Assembly (NCBI RefSeq): GCF_003330725.1
Contig: NZ_CP030840.1
Span: 6,566,116 to 6,630,115 of the forward strand
Source: Acidisarcina polymorpha
GTDB taxonomy: Bacteria > Acidobacteriota > Terriglobia > Terriglobales > Acidobacteriaceae
Direction: 5' to 3'
DNA length: 64,000 nt
Below, one piece after another: positions 25,378-33,891 of this stretch (positions are counted from its first letter, which is position 1; the number at the start of each line of letters is the position of its first letter). Below the pieces are notes generated by a model. The model saw only the letters and a program-made list of their open reading frames with translations. It was not told the DNA's origin and ran no database searches. The translations under genes and the position numbers were made by a program.

Positions 25378-27942
25378 ATGACAGCGAACATGACCCAATC
25401 CGTGACGGATCACTCGAAGCTCATCCTGGAGCTTTCGATTGATGCGTTTGGCCTTGTCACACGCAAGGAATCGGAACTCAACCGGAAAGACACGCTCGAG
25501 GGCACGCTCCTCCTGCAGATCTATCCAGGGATCAAGGTCGCACGCGTGAGTGTTCCAACCGAACTCGACGCCTATGAGCAATCATTGGTGGAAAGCCGGA
25601 TGGCAAACCTGGTTTATCAGGGAGTGCACTACAAACTTGCAGGCGCAAGTGGTGCGGCGAAGGACGGACGTTTCTACTTCGTCGATACCAATCACGCTAA
25701 GGACATTGCTGAGCGCTTTCAGCATTGGCCAGAGGCTGCGATGGTGTACTTTTCCATCCTCATCTCTGACTGCAAGACCGTAATCGAGGAGCCAGACCTG
25801 ACAGTCCTTGTCGTCAAGGATCATATCCTTGGCACTAACGATTGCCGCGGATGGCTTCGCGAGTCCCTGTACCGGAAGCTACAACTTCCCCAGGATCGAT
25901 TCGCCCAGTTTCGACTGGCATTCGATGCACGCGAACCGAAGCAGGCGAAGGGTGCTCTCAAGGCAATGAGCGATCGCGTAGCTGAAAAGCTAGGTGTCGA
26001 TATCATTCTGCCCGAAAGCTCCTGCAAGCCCGAGCTTAAGGGATCAGGCAAATTTATCCCGCAAGCGAAGACCACCGGAAGACTCGTCCAGGGTCCGGTC
26101 ATTCTTGGAATTAAGCAATACTCCCGGAAGACCTTCTACGGCTCAAGTTACACGCTGGTCGAAAATGCTTCGGAAGAGGCTCTTCGTACCGAGATCATTC
26201 CTCCAACTATCGAGGAAGTTCGGCAGGTACGTAAAGCATGGGAGGACGGGGATTATGCCGCTCTTCTCAAATTGTTGGGACGGAACGAGGAAGAGGAGAT
26301 TGGTTTCGACGACAGCTTCGATACAGACAGCTTCGACGAAACGGCAGTAGCAACTCCTCAGGAAGGATGTGACCCGTCAGAAGCAGTTCTTCTGGCAGAC
26401 AAGAGCGGCAGTGCGATCCGCATTCCGTTCGTTGCCAACCAGTTGAATCGAAAGCTGGCACGCTGGGCCTTTCGCGCAATGACAGGAGGGACACTCCGTC
26501 TTCCTGCGTTCGCATTGGTCGATGACGGAGTTCTGGTTGAGCATGGAGGGAAGATTCTCTTCGCGTCCGACTGGATTCCAAAGGACGCCGCCATCACCTC
26601 CCTCACCTCGGAGCAGAGTCTGTGCGTCCGATATCCCATACGGATGCAGGAAGATCTACTGCCTGTTCGTCATCTTTTGGATGGCGAACTTGTACCTCGT
26701 CTCACAGAAGCACTTGGCACATCGGAATTACCCGAAGGCGTAATTCACCACATTCTGCGCACACAGCTCCGGATGAATGGAACATACATTCTGCATTCGG
26801 AGACGGCGGCGAAGAACGGTGGGGATTTCGACTATGACACGATCTGCGCCATTCCATCCGATCAGTTCCCGAAGTTCGTTCAGGGACGGATTGCGTATGG
26901 GGAACACTTCACCAATCCGGAGAAGACGAAGACGAAGGCCCGCTCCCAATGGTGGAACGTACATCTGGTCGCCATGAAGGCACGTGGAAACAAGATCGGT
27001 TCGATCACGGATCTGAAGACCTCGTGCGTGGCAGCCGGCAGGATTGACCTCGCTTACCAACTGGTCATTCAACTGCAAAACGCGCTCGATTCTCTCAAGC
27101 ACAAGGTATCCGTGGATGAGGAAGTCGTGCGCGAAATCCGTAAGGAGGTCAATTCGGCACCCTGGCTTCGCTACAAACGCGAGCGCCGGGTTACGGACAT
27201 GCCCATGCACCTCGAAGTCGTCGACACCGATAAGGTGGGCCGGATGTACAACGTGGTGCGGAAAGAACTGGGTGACCTCGAACAGGAAAAAATGGCCATG
27301 GAAGACTTCCGTGGGCTCTTTACTGGCCACTCGGTCAGCAAGGAGATGTTCAAGGAGTGCGAACTGGTCAACAACATCTTTGGCGATATTGCTTCTCGCA
27401 TAGCCGAACGCGAAGGGAAACTCCGTTTGGAGTTGAACAATGCGCAGGCGTTTTGGGAGGCAGTACGGCAGGGACAGGACAAGGAAGTACGAAAGTCAGC
27501 CGTGCTTGCCCGTAACAAGGCACAAGCGGCGGTCTGGGAGTCTGAGCAGGAGGCGAAGAAGCAGTTCCGTTCGCTCAACTTGTTCATGCACTTCTGGGCT
27601 GAGGGCAAGCCCGATAACCGGGCAGCTTGGGCACAGGCGATGGCACATGTCGTCACCAGCGGCAAAGGCACCGGTGCAGCTCTCTTCCATACCTTCCCGC
27701 AGGAAATAGTCGATGCTTTCGCAGTGCAGACCGGAGGCGAAAGCGTCCCGGTCCGGAAGCCAAAGACGATCGATGGCTACGTCGAGTTTGATGACGAACA
27801 GCGAGCGTATCTCATCGAAGTGATCCCCAACGCGGGGGCCGAAGACACCAAGAAAGCGATCTTCCTCTTTCAGTACGCGGGGAAACGCGACCTTGTCTTC
27901 GAAGACACGAGAATCTCTCCGTTTCGGGGAGATCGCTCTTAA
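25378..27942 (+). CDS. RDR/QDE-1-like double-psi-barrel RNA polymerase homologue
   Basis: An 854-aa protein with GAGGAG before ATG 25378. Three blocks follow the order seen in eukaryotic RNA-dependent RNA polymerases (RDR/QDE-1) and in the beta' barrel of cellular RNA polymerases. The first is a Gly-rich strand-turn block at about 371-395 (GTLRLPAFALVDDGVLVEHG), like the RDR G-R-V-L-I-P...D-E-T-G-x-L-x-x-G block. The second is R418-Y-P420 followed by EDLLPVRHL (RDR R-N-P...D-I-R). The third is GGDFDYD with Asp483, Asp485 and Asp487 (RDR GGDLDGD, beta' NADFDGD). The three Asp would bind the catalytic Mg2+. Tyr486 replaces the usual Gly. A helical C-terminus (about 560-760) follows. Template, priming and product are unknown. 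It is the first gene of the operon carrying the coupling protein. No search was run; homology rests on these motifs. Confidence 0.78.
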   Translation: MTANMTQSVTDHSKLILELSIDAFGLVTRKESELNRKDTLEGTLLLQIYPGIKVARVSVPTELDAYEQSLVESRMANLVYQGVHYKLAGASGAAKDGRFYFVDTNHAKDIAERFQHWPEAAMVYFSILISDCKTVIEEPDLTVLVVKDHILGTNDCRGWLRESLYRKLQLPQDRFAQFRLAFDAREPKQAKGALKAMSDRVAEKLGVDIILPESSCKPELKGSGKFIPQAKTTGRLVQGPVILGIKQYSRKTFYGSSYTLVENASEEALRTEIIPPTIEEVRQVRKAWEDGDYAALLKLLGRNEEEEIGFDDSFDTDSFDETAVATPQEGCDPSEAVLLADKSGSAIRIPFVANQLNRKLARWAFRAMTGGTLRLPAFALVDDGVLVEHGGKILFASDWIPKDAAITSLTSEQSLCVRYPIRMQEDLLPVRHLLDGELVPRLTEALGTSELPEGVIHHILRTQLRMNGTYILHSETAAKNGGDFDYDTICAIPSDQFPKFVQGRIAYGEHFTNPEKTKTKARSQWWNVHLVAMKARGNKIGSITDLKTSCVAAGRIDLAYQLVIQLQNALDSLKHKVSVDEEVVREIRKEVNSAPWLRYKRERRVTDMPMHLEVVDTDKVGRMYNVVRKELGDLEQEKMAMEDFRGLFTGHSVSKEMFKECELVNNIFGDIASRIAEREGKLRLELNNAQAFWEAVRQGQDKEVRKSAVLARNKAQAAVWESEQEAKKQFRSLNLFMHFWAEGKPDNRAAWAQAMAHVVTSGKGTGAALFHTFPQEIVDAFAVQTGGESVPVRKPKTIDGYVEFDDEQRAYLIEVIPNAGAEDTKKAIFLFQYAGKRDLVFEDTRISPFRGDRS

Positions 27943-28025
27943 CCCTGCTGGAGGAGGTGCGGCTTTCGTCTGCGCCTCCTCTCGCCGGAGATTCTGTCGC
28001 CTCGAACGGGCGCACGGAGGATATT

Positions 28026-28862
28026 ATGAACCGTTTCTGGCTTCCTGCCATCGTGCTATTCGCGCTCACCGCGAAGGCGCAGAACATCAACTTTCAGGAC
28101 CTTCCCCACATCCACACGGCACTGCATCACCTCACGGCGATCGATCTCGGCGAACCGATCCAGTTCATCGCCGCGGCGGATCTGGAGTCATTCCAGATCG
28201 AACGTGCGGGAGACAAAGTTCTTCTGCAACCGCTCAAAGAAAGCGCCACGACCAACCTAATCCTATGGACCGCGTCCCGCCAAGTCGCCTATGAACTCGA
28301 CGCACCGGGAGATGTGGCGAAAATGAATGTGCTGGTGCGGAATCTTCCTGCATCCCCTCGCGCCGCCGCGGATGCGTCTTTTGCGAAAGAGCGGCAAGAG
28401 ATCGCAGCAGCGGCCACGTCGCAGGCGATGCTTGGGGCCCAGAATATCGTCGCGGAGCAGCCGCTGAAGCTATCCCCCACAGAAGTATCGGTCACTGTTC
28501 TTCACGTACTGCATACGGGCGAAGGAACATTTCTCCAGTACGAGATCGTCAACCATTCGACCACACCCTTTCGGGTGACCACGCCGTCGATCGCCCGCCT
28601 CTTACCCTCGCAGACTCCGATCTCGCTTCTTGCCCTTCGAAATCACCAGATTTCCCCACAGACTCTCAGCGGCTTCAAGGCTAAACCTGACTGGACAGCA
28701 ACAACGGTTACAGGAGAGTCAGCACAGACGGATGTTTCGCCAGGCGCCTCGACGAGCGGGTATGTCCTGGTCCACAGGTCCGCCGCCACAACACCAGAAA
28801 TTTACCAGTTGAACTTCGGCTCCTCTGCGTCCGGAGCTCTTGTCGAGACCGTGGTGATCTGA
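28026..28862 (+). CDS. Second VirB9/TrbG-like protein
   Basis: A 278-aa exported protein starting at ATG 28026 with GGAGG upstream and a signal peptide (MNRFWLPAIVLFALTAKAQ). The overall plan resembles the first VirB9-like protein: beta-rich N-domain (IQFIAAADLESFQIERAGD, VLLQPLKES, TNLILWTASRQVAYEL), a mid helical linker (SFAKERQEIAAAATSQAM), and a C-terminal beta domain with LQYEIVNHSTTPFRV and VSPGASTSGYVLV. Compare AISYSVFNASDKPVEIV and LEPGGRADGVVVF in the first copy. It follows the RDR-like polymerase gene by 83 bp. It could be an alternative outer-membrane subunit or a specialised relative. Confidence 0.6.
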   Translation: MNRFWLPAIVLFALTAKAQNINFQDLPHIHTALHHLTAIDLGEPIQFIAAADLESFQIERAGDKVLLQPLKESATTNLILWTASRQVAYELDAPGDVAKMNVLVRNLPASPRAAADASFAKERQEIAAAATSQAMLGAQNIVAEQPLKLSPTEVSVTVLHVLHTGEGTFLQYEIVNHSTTPFRVTTPSIARLLPSQTPISLLALRNHQISPQTLSGFKAKPDWTATTVTGESAQTDVSPGASTSGYVLVHRSAATTPEIYQLNFGSSASGALVETVVI

Positions 28863-28863
28863 G

Positions 28864-29100
28864 ATGGCAACGGACCGTCTCATCACCTCGGTGGAGGCCC
28901 GGGAGATGCTACGCCGGGTCTATCGCTCCGATGGCGAAATCAACCTCGCAGAGGTCCTTCGCAGAGGAGTATCTGATCCGATCAAGCCAATCGCGGAGAC
29001 GGGAAGAATGCGTCCGAGCACGCCCCTCGTCGTCGCAAGTGTCGTGGTCCTGTTGCTTATCGCGGCCTTCGTCTACTTCAGCGTTGGAGCACGGCGGTGA
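28864..29100 (+). CDS. Small single-span membrane protein
   Basis: A 78-aa protein with a soluble N-terminus (residues 1-50, a helical EAREMLRRVYRSDGEINLAE segment) and one C-terminal transmembrane helix (VVASVVVLLLIAAFVYFSVG). Its stop overlaps the GTG of the coupling protein gene by 4 bp, so the two are coupled. It may be a membrane partner of the coupling protein; no family is recognised. Confidence 0.62.
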   Translation: MATDRLITSVEAREMLRRVYRSDGEINLAEVLRRGVSDPIKPIAETGRMRPSTPLVVASVVVLLLIAAFVYFSVGARR

Positions 29101-30893
29101 GCGCGATATATGACGACCGCCGGCCAGCACCCCGTGCCGGCGAGGATGCTGCCGGCATTATCGTCCTTGGAGGCTCCGCTCTCGTCGCCATCCTCTGGTA
29201 TGTCGGCGTCTTTCGCCTGCATCTTCGCAACACTCAGTGCCTCGAGCTATTCCTCGACCTAGCCATCCTGCTCTTCGGTAGCGGCCTTATTCTCTCCGAT
29301 TGCTTCGGCAGGCGCCAGAGACGAGAGGACGCTTGGCCCCATCCTGCATTACATGTTCCCGGCGATACCGATGAGAAGAATCTCAGCCGAGTTCGCTACG
29401 AAGGAAGCACCCTGCTCGGCTATAACGTTCACGGTGAACCATGGTTCTGGCCGGATTCTGTCCGACTCAAGCACGGAGTCATCGCAGGTGGAAGCGGCGC
29501 GGGTAAGACAACCTTGCTTCAGAGCATCATTGCGCAGGACGTCAACCGGACCTTCCACGGAAGGCGTATGCCCATTATCATCTTCGATGGCAAGGGCGAC
29601 CAGGCGTTCGTGCAGGAGCTCCTCCCCCACATCGAAGCCGCTGGCAGGATGGAAGATCTGCGGTTGATTGATCCTTCCAATCCACAGGAATCGTGGTCGT
29701 ACAACCCTCTTTACAGCCCGGACTCGCTCTATCAAGAGCACGTGAACTTTATCTTCTCGTCTTTCGGGATGCGGGAGGATTTCTTCGCGGGACACCAGCA
29801 GGCGTACCTCTCCGATCTCGTCCGCATCCTGTACTACACCGGCAAGGTGTTCAACATGCGTGATGTGCTCGTCATGGCCCTGGACGAAGAGATACTGAAT
29901 AAGCAGATCGGGATTGCACAGCGCCGTATCGACAACCTTCCGTCTATCTCACTAACGATGCGGCTGAACCTTGAGATGTCGATCAAGATGATTCGCAAGT
30001 CGCTGGCGGACAGGGAGCGAATCACCAAGATCCAGGGTCTACTGAATGAATTGTTAGCTTTCCTGGAGGATGATCTCTCCATCGTTACTGGTTCCTACCA
30101 GAACATGCTCACCATCGAGGAGGTCGTCGACAAAGGGCTCATCCTCGTCATCTCCCTGAACTCGAATAAGAACAAGAGAGCCAGCGAAGCACTCGGAAAG
30201 ATCCTGCTACAGAACATTCGGCTAATGGTTGGCAAGCGCTACCAGCAGATGTTGTCGCTGAACCTTGAACAGGAACCGATTCTCAGCGTCATCTGCGATG
30301 AGATCGCGCGGTACGCCGACCCGGATTTTCCGCAGGTCCTGCAGACCGCTCGTGGCGCTCGTGTCTCCTTCCTCTTCTCCTTCCAAGCTGTGCCACAGCT
30401 CGAGAATGTGAGCCGGGCTTTTGCTGAGGAAGTATGCTCGGCCCCCGGCACCAAGATGCTAATGAACGGCACCGACGAGTCTACGGCGCAGTGGTTCCTG
30501 AAAGCTTCCTCAAGGGTCCTGCGCAAACGCCGCAGCCTCGCCGTGCGTCGAACCGGGGTGTTCAGCCAAAAATACACCGAGACCGGAACTGGCAATGAGA
30601 GCGATATCCGTGAGACTCGCGCACGCGAAGAGCACATCAAGAACATGCCGGTAGGTCAACTCGAAATCCTGATGGTCGATCCACGCGAGGGCACACTCCA
30701 CTCTCATCTCCACGCGCGGAGAGCAATGACCTACCGGCCGGAAGAGATAAAGTCGTTGCTCTATCCGCGCATGCATGACGTGATCAATCCGGAGGTGGGC
30801 GCTAACCTGCGATTTAGCAGTGACGAACCACGTCGTGGACGGCGCAGGACCGCCGGTACCTTGACGAGCTTCTGGACAGGGGAGGAGTCATGA
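29097..30893 (+). CDS. VirD4/TraG-type coupling protein (T4CP)
   Basis: A 598-aa ATPase that should recruit the relaxosome to the T4SS. It starts with GTG 29097, overlapping the previous gene. Two N-terminal transmembrane helices (about residues 20-36 and 47-66) precede the RecA-like domain. Walker A is GGSGAGKTT, with Lys137 the P-loop Lys, and Walker B is VICDE, with Asp401 and Glu402. GDQAFVQELLPHIEA and SWSYNPLYSPDSLY are typical of TraD/TraG/VirD4 motors, and MLMNGTDESTAQWF resembles the TraM-recognition region. It is slightly shorter than classic TraG. It overlaps the next gene by 4 bp. Confidence 0.92.
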   Translation: MSAIYDDRRPAPRAGEDAAGIIVLGGSALVAILWYVGVFRLHLRNTQCLELFLDLAILLFGSGLILSDCFGRRQRREDAWPHPALHVPGDTDEKNLSRVRYEGSTLLGYNVHGEPWFWPDSVRLKHGVIAGGSGAGKTTLLQSIIAQDVNRTFHGRRMPIIIFDGKGDQAFVQELLPHIEAAGRMEDLRLIDPSNPQESWSYNPLYSPDSLYQEHVNFIFSSFGMREDFFAGHQQAYLSDLVRILYYTGKVFNMRDVLVMALDEEILNKQIGIAQRRIDNLPSISLTMRLNLEMSIKMIRKSLADRERITKIQGLLNELLAFLEDDLSIVTGSYQNMLTIEEVVDKGLILVISLNSNKNKRASEALGKILLQNIRLMVGKRYQQMLSLNLEQEPILSVICDEIARYADPDFPQVLQTARGARVSFLFSFQAVPQLENVSRAFAEEVCSAPGTKMLMNGTDESTAQWFLKASSRVLRKRRSLAVRRTGVFSQKYTETGTGNESDIRETRAREEHIKNMPVGQLEILMVDPREGTLHSHLHARRAMTYRPEEIKSLLYPRMHDVINPEVGANLRFSSDEPRRGRRRTAGTLTSFWTGEES

Positions 30894-31633
30894 ACAACAT
30901 CAGCCGAGTCGCAATCCTTGGTTTTGCCTTGAGCGCGTCGTCCCTTTATCCAGCACAATCAACCCCGCCTGCTGCACCGTCAAAGCCGGCACCGAAACGA
31001 TCTCAGGGCGTACTTGACTATGCCCTGGGCAAGATCAATCCGGACAACAAAGACTACGGGAACTCCGCCGCGGATGCACGGAGTGAGCTTGTGGGCTACA
31101 CCATCCAGAACATCTATTTCTGGTCGAATGTCCTCAGCCTCTCGCTCCTTGCTGCGACCTCCACAGCGCTTGTTCTTATTCTCCGCGCCCAGGACAAGCG
31201 CGAGATCATCGCGGCGAACCTGATCTCCCAACTGTGGAATGGCCGGGTCATCGATCGACGGGAGATCGTTCGTCGCACCGGAATGTACAACACGCTTGTC
31301 GAAACGAAGAACGCCGCTCTGAATCAGACGCCATCTCCCAATAGGGAACAACCTTCAGAGTCTCAGGCAGCAGAACAACCCTCACAGAAACAAACTGGGA
31401 AGAAGACGCGTGTTCCATCAGAGGCGGCAGCGCCTAAGTCGCCGGCGTCCCACACAGAACAGGTAGAGACCGGAATCGCACCTTCCGGTGAGTTGCAACA
31501 AAAGACGACACTTCTCCAAGGCCAGAACCAGGCGCTACGCAATTCAGAACGCAACCTAAGAGAACGCCTGAATCAGGTCTCTCAGGACTTAGAGCAGGAG
31601 CGGCGTCGCAACCAAACACTCAAGGGTGCATAG
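30890..31633 (+). CDS. Membrane protein with signal peptide and coiled-coil tail
   Basis: A 247-aa protein, coupled to the T4CP gene by a 4-bp overlap. A signal peptide ends near residue 25. A transmembrane helix lies at about 79-101 (NVLSLSLLAATSTALVLILR), preceded by a periplasmic stretch with DYALGKINPDNKDYG. The C-terminal half is Gln/Pro/Lys-rich, and the last 45 residues form a clear coiled coil (LQGQNQALRNSERNLRERLN). No family is recognised. Its place after the coupling protein suggests an accessory of the DNA-transfer step. Confidence 0.65.
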   Translation: MNNISRVAILGFALSASSLYPAQSTPPAAPSKPAPKRSQGVLDYALGKINPDNKDYGNSAADARSELVGYTIQNIYFWSNVLSLSLLAATSTALVLILRAQDKREIIAANLISQLWNGRVIDRREIVRRTGMYNTLVETKNAALNQTPSPNREQPSESQAAEQPSQKQTGKKTRVPSEAAAPKSPASHTEQVETGIAPSGELQQKTTLLQGQNQALRNSERNLRERLNQVSQDLEQERRRNQTLKGA

Positions 31634-31642
31634 GAGGACCGC

Positions 31643-32311
31643 TTGAAAACACGCAATGATTTTCGAACTCAAGAAGAGTGGCTCGCTTTTGTGCACGAGA
31701 CCGTGGCCGCCGAGGATATCCCGTTCACTCTCGCGATTGGGCTTACCAGGATGTACCAGCAGTTCTATGAAGTGCGATCCCAGCCCTTCCCAGAACGATT
31801 ATTCTCGGAGATCGAGCGCATCTCTGCAATGGCGGAACCGGGGAGAACGCAGGAACTGGAGGCTCTGAACAACACCATTATGGGCGACATAATCCAGTTC
31901 CTGTTCACGGCCTCGAGCGGAAGGTCCACCGGGGGGGACTGCCCGTATCCTGTCACCCCCCGCGAAATCATCGAGCAGCTTCTGGAACATTTGCGTACAA
32001 AGAACCCCTACTTCGCTTTGTGGACCCACTACAAGGACAACGTATCCGGACGAGAGAGTGCGCCGGAGTGGCGGGAGTATGTAATCCGAACGATGGGCGT
32101 CGGCGAAGACCGCGAGATCGAATTCGCCCACTTGATGTCAGAGCTGGGACGTTGTCTCGACCTGTATCGCCAGCGCGAGATGCCGCTTCCGAAGCACTTC
32201 TACTTTCAGATCTGGTTTCTGTATCGGACCAATGGACCGGAAAGAAACGCGATGACTCGGGCTTTGGTGCAGGAACTCGTGGAGGGATTGGAGCCGTGCG
32301 CGTCCGCATAA
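31643..32311 (+). CDS. Hypothetical soluble helical protein
   Basis: A 222-aa protein starting with TTG at 31643, with AGGAGG upstream at good spacing. It is mainly helical and acidic (PFTLAIGLTRMYQQFYEV; NTIMGDIIQFLFTASSG). No catalytic or nucleic-acid motif is evident. The next gene starts 16 bp before its stop. Operon context places it between the coupling protein and the replication-relaxation-like protein. Confidence 0.65.
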   Translation: MKTRNDFRTQEEWLAFVHETVAAEDIPFTLAIGLTRMYQQFYEVRSQPFPERLFSEIERISAMAEPGRTQELEALNNTIMGDIIQFLFTASSGRSTGGDCPYPVTPREIIEQLLEHLRTKNPYFALWTHYKDNVSGRESAPEWREYVIRTMGVGEDREIEFAHLMSELGRCLDLYRQREMPLPKHFYFQIWFLYRTNGPERNAMTRALVQELVEGLEPCASA

Positions 32312-32835
32312 TCGGCCTCGGAACCAACTGGTGGTCGGCACGTCCATTGGACGTGGCCGACCCTTTCTGTTTGCGTCGCCATGCCGCATGGTTCAATTCC
32401 GCAGGCCTGAGATACGGCAATCGCTTGCGTTTGTGCTGGGTGTATCCGGGGCAGGTCCGCTTCAATCGGAGCAGCGGATTCAATCCGGAGTTTCCCGATC
32501 ACGTTCTCGGACGTGCCGTTGAATGCAATGAGCCGAACCGAATGCACGGCCGGATGCACCTGCTGATCACCCGTCTTCTGGATCAGAACGCGACGCCAGA
32601 AGGTTACCTCGTGACACTTACGGAACGAATGGGCGGCTCGATCCGATTCAGCCGCCCGGGCTGGAAGAGCGATGGAGTGCAGCTGATCTCCGTTAGCCTG
32701 CGCCGCGACCGCTACGAATTTATGGCTCTCATGAGAGGGAACGATTGGATTGAAAGCAATCTGGGCCGGTGGGTGTTGTCTGGTGACTTGACTCGCCTGG
32801 AACTTTCAAGCGCATCCTGGGGAGGCGAATTATGA
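32296..32835 (+). CDS. Hypothetical protein
   Basis: A 179-aa protein. I chose GTG 32296 because TGGAGGGA precedes it and the upstream extension overlaps the previous gene. It is a compact alpha+beta sequence with many Arg residues and aromatic side chains (GLGTNWWSARPLDVADPF; NRLRLCWVYPGQVRF). The segment MHGRMHLLITRLL holds two His, but not in the HUH spacing of relaxases. No family is recognised. It overlaps the next gene by 4 bp. Confidence 0.6.
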   Translation: MRVRIIGLGTNWWSARPLDVADPFCLRRHAAWFNSAGLRYGNRLRLCWVYPGQVRFNRSSGFNPEFPDHVLGRAVECNEPNRMHGRMHLLITRLLDQNATPEGYLVTLTERMGGSIRFSRPGWKSDGVQLISVSLRRDRYEFMALMRGNDWIESNLGRWVLSGDLTRLELSSASWGGEL

Positions 32836-33650
32836 GGTATCGCAAAGGCTGTATTGCTATTTCCGATGAATACGATCTGCCGGTATTGCTCCACATTCGG
32901 AATACGCGTGCTATCACACTCAACCAACTGTATCGCCTGCTCGCTACCGAGAAGAGCGGTATCGCTCGCCGTAGTGTGCACTGGAGACTCACTCGACTCG
33001 AACAGGCGGGGCTTGTCCTGCGCATCACGTCAAGCCAGTTCTTCAGGCAACCGATCTTCCGAATCACTCCTTTGGGCCTTTCCTACCTAGAAATGCGTGG
33101 GCACACTCTTATCTCACTCCCGTCGACCGGGCGACAGATTCTGAACGAAACCCAGGTCTTTCACGCTCTGGAACTGGTGGAGATCCGACTTGCATTGCGC
33201 GAGAGCGGATTGCTTCAAACATGGCAGACAGAGCTCGAGTTGGCCTCACGGAATCTCGTATTCTATGGCGGAGCTGCAAAAGATTACGATGCTTTCATCA
33301 CTCTCCAAACGGAAGAAGGGGCATGGCAACTCGCTCTGGAATACGAGCGAACGGTCAAAGGCTCTGCACGATACAGCGACATTCGAGCGGTCTTGAATGG
33401 CGACAAGACGGCAGATGCGGTGCTTTATCTCACTTCCAGTCATGATGTCTCGCACGTTCTCGCCATTGAAATGCGCGGTGTGAAGAAGACAATTGGTGTG
33501 GCACTGAGCGAGGATTTTCGTCGAGACCTTCTAAGAACACCCGTGCTTAACATCGGCGCAGGACATGCGGTCACCTCATTTCGTGAGTTCCTTCACGCCG
33601 CTCCTCGTGCCACAAAAGCAACAGACAGAGAGTTTTTGTCTGCCCTTTGA
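32832..33650 (+). CDS. Replication-relaxation-like protein (winged helix plus nuclease-like fold)
   Basis: A 272-aa protein. The N-terminal ~85 residues form a winged helix (TLNQLYRLLATEKSG, SVHWRLTRLEQAGLVLRI, FRITPLGLSYLEMRG). The C-terminal part (about 105-230) has a helix, then KDYDAFITL and WQLALEYERTVKG. That is a D...E-x-E layout like the restriction-endonuclease fold in replication-relaxation/MobC-like proteins. Such proteins sit next to T4CP genes on many plasmids and are thought to act on DNA at transfer initiation. Whether the nuclease-like site is active is unknown. Its stop is followed by a 240-bp gap, so it ends the third transfer operon. Confidence 0.65.
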   Translation: MRYRKGCIAISDEYDLPVLLHIRNTRAITLNQLYRLLATEKSGIARRSVHWRLTRLEQAGLVLRITSSQFFRQPIFRITPLGLSYLEMRGHTLISLPSTGRQILNETQVFHALELVEIRLALRESGLLQTWQTELELASRNLVFYGGAAKDYDAFITLQTEEGAWQLALEYERTVKGSARYSDIRAVLNGDKTADAVLYLTSSHDVSHVLAIEMRGVKKTIGVALSEDFRRDLLRTPVLNIGAGHAVTSFREFLHAAPRATKATDREFLSAL

Positions 33651-33891
33651 TTGCCAGTTGCCTGCCCATAGGGTGCCGATTGAAACCCAATTAGCTCCCG
33701 ATTGCCCGCTTTTGCAGTGCGATTGAGCAGATATACGCCTTGTACCCCTCATGCTTACAACAGTTTGCGATCTGACTATCCCCTTGTGTTGGGTTGATTT
33801 TCGGCTAGGTTGTGAAAAGTGAACGAATTGGCTGATGGAAGCCCTTCCAGCAACTCTACCCACGACCAATCACAGTGAACGGAGGATGAAG

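Noticed and set aside
32296-32835. HUH relaxase
   Set aside because: The two His in MHGRMH are not in H-hydrophobic-H spacing and no catalytic Tyr context is seen.
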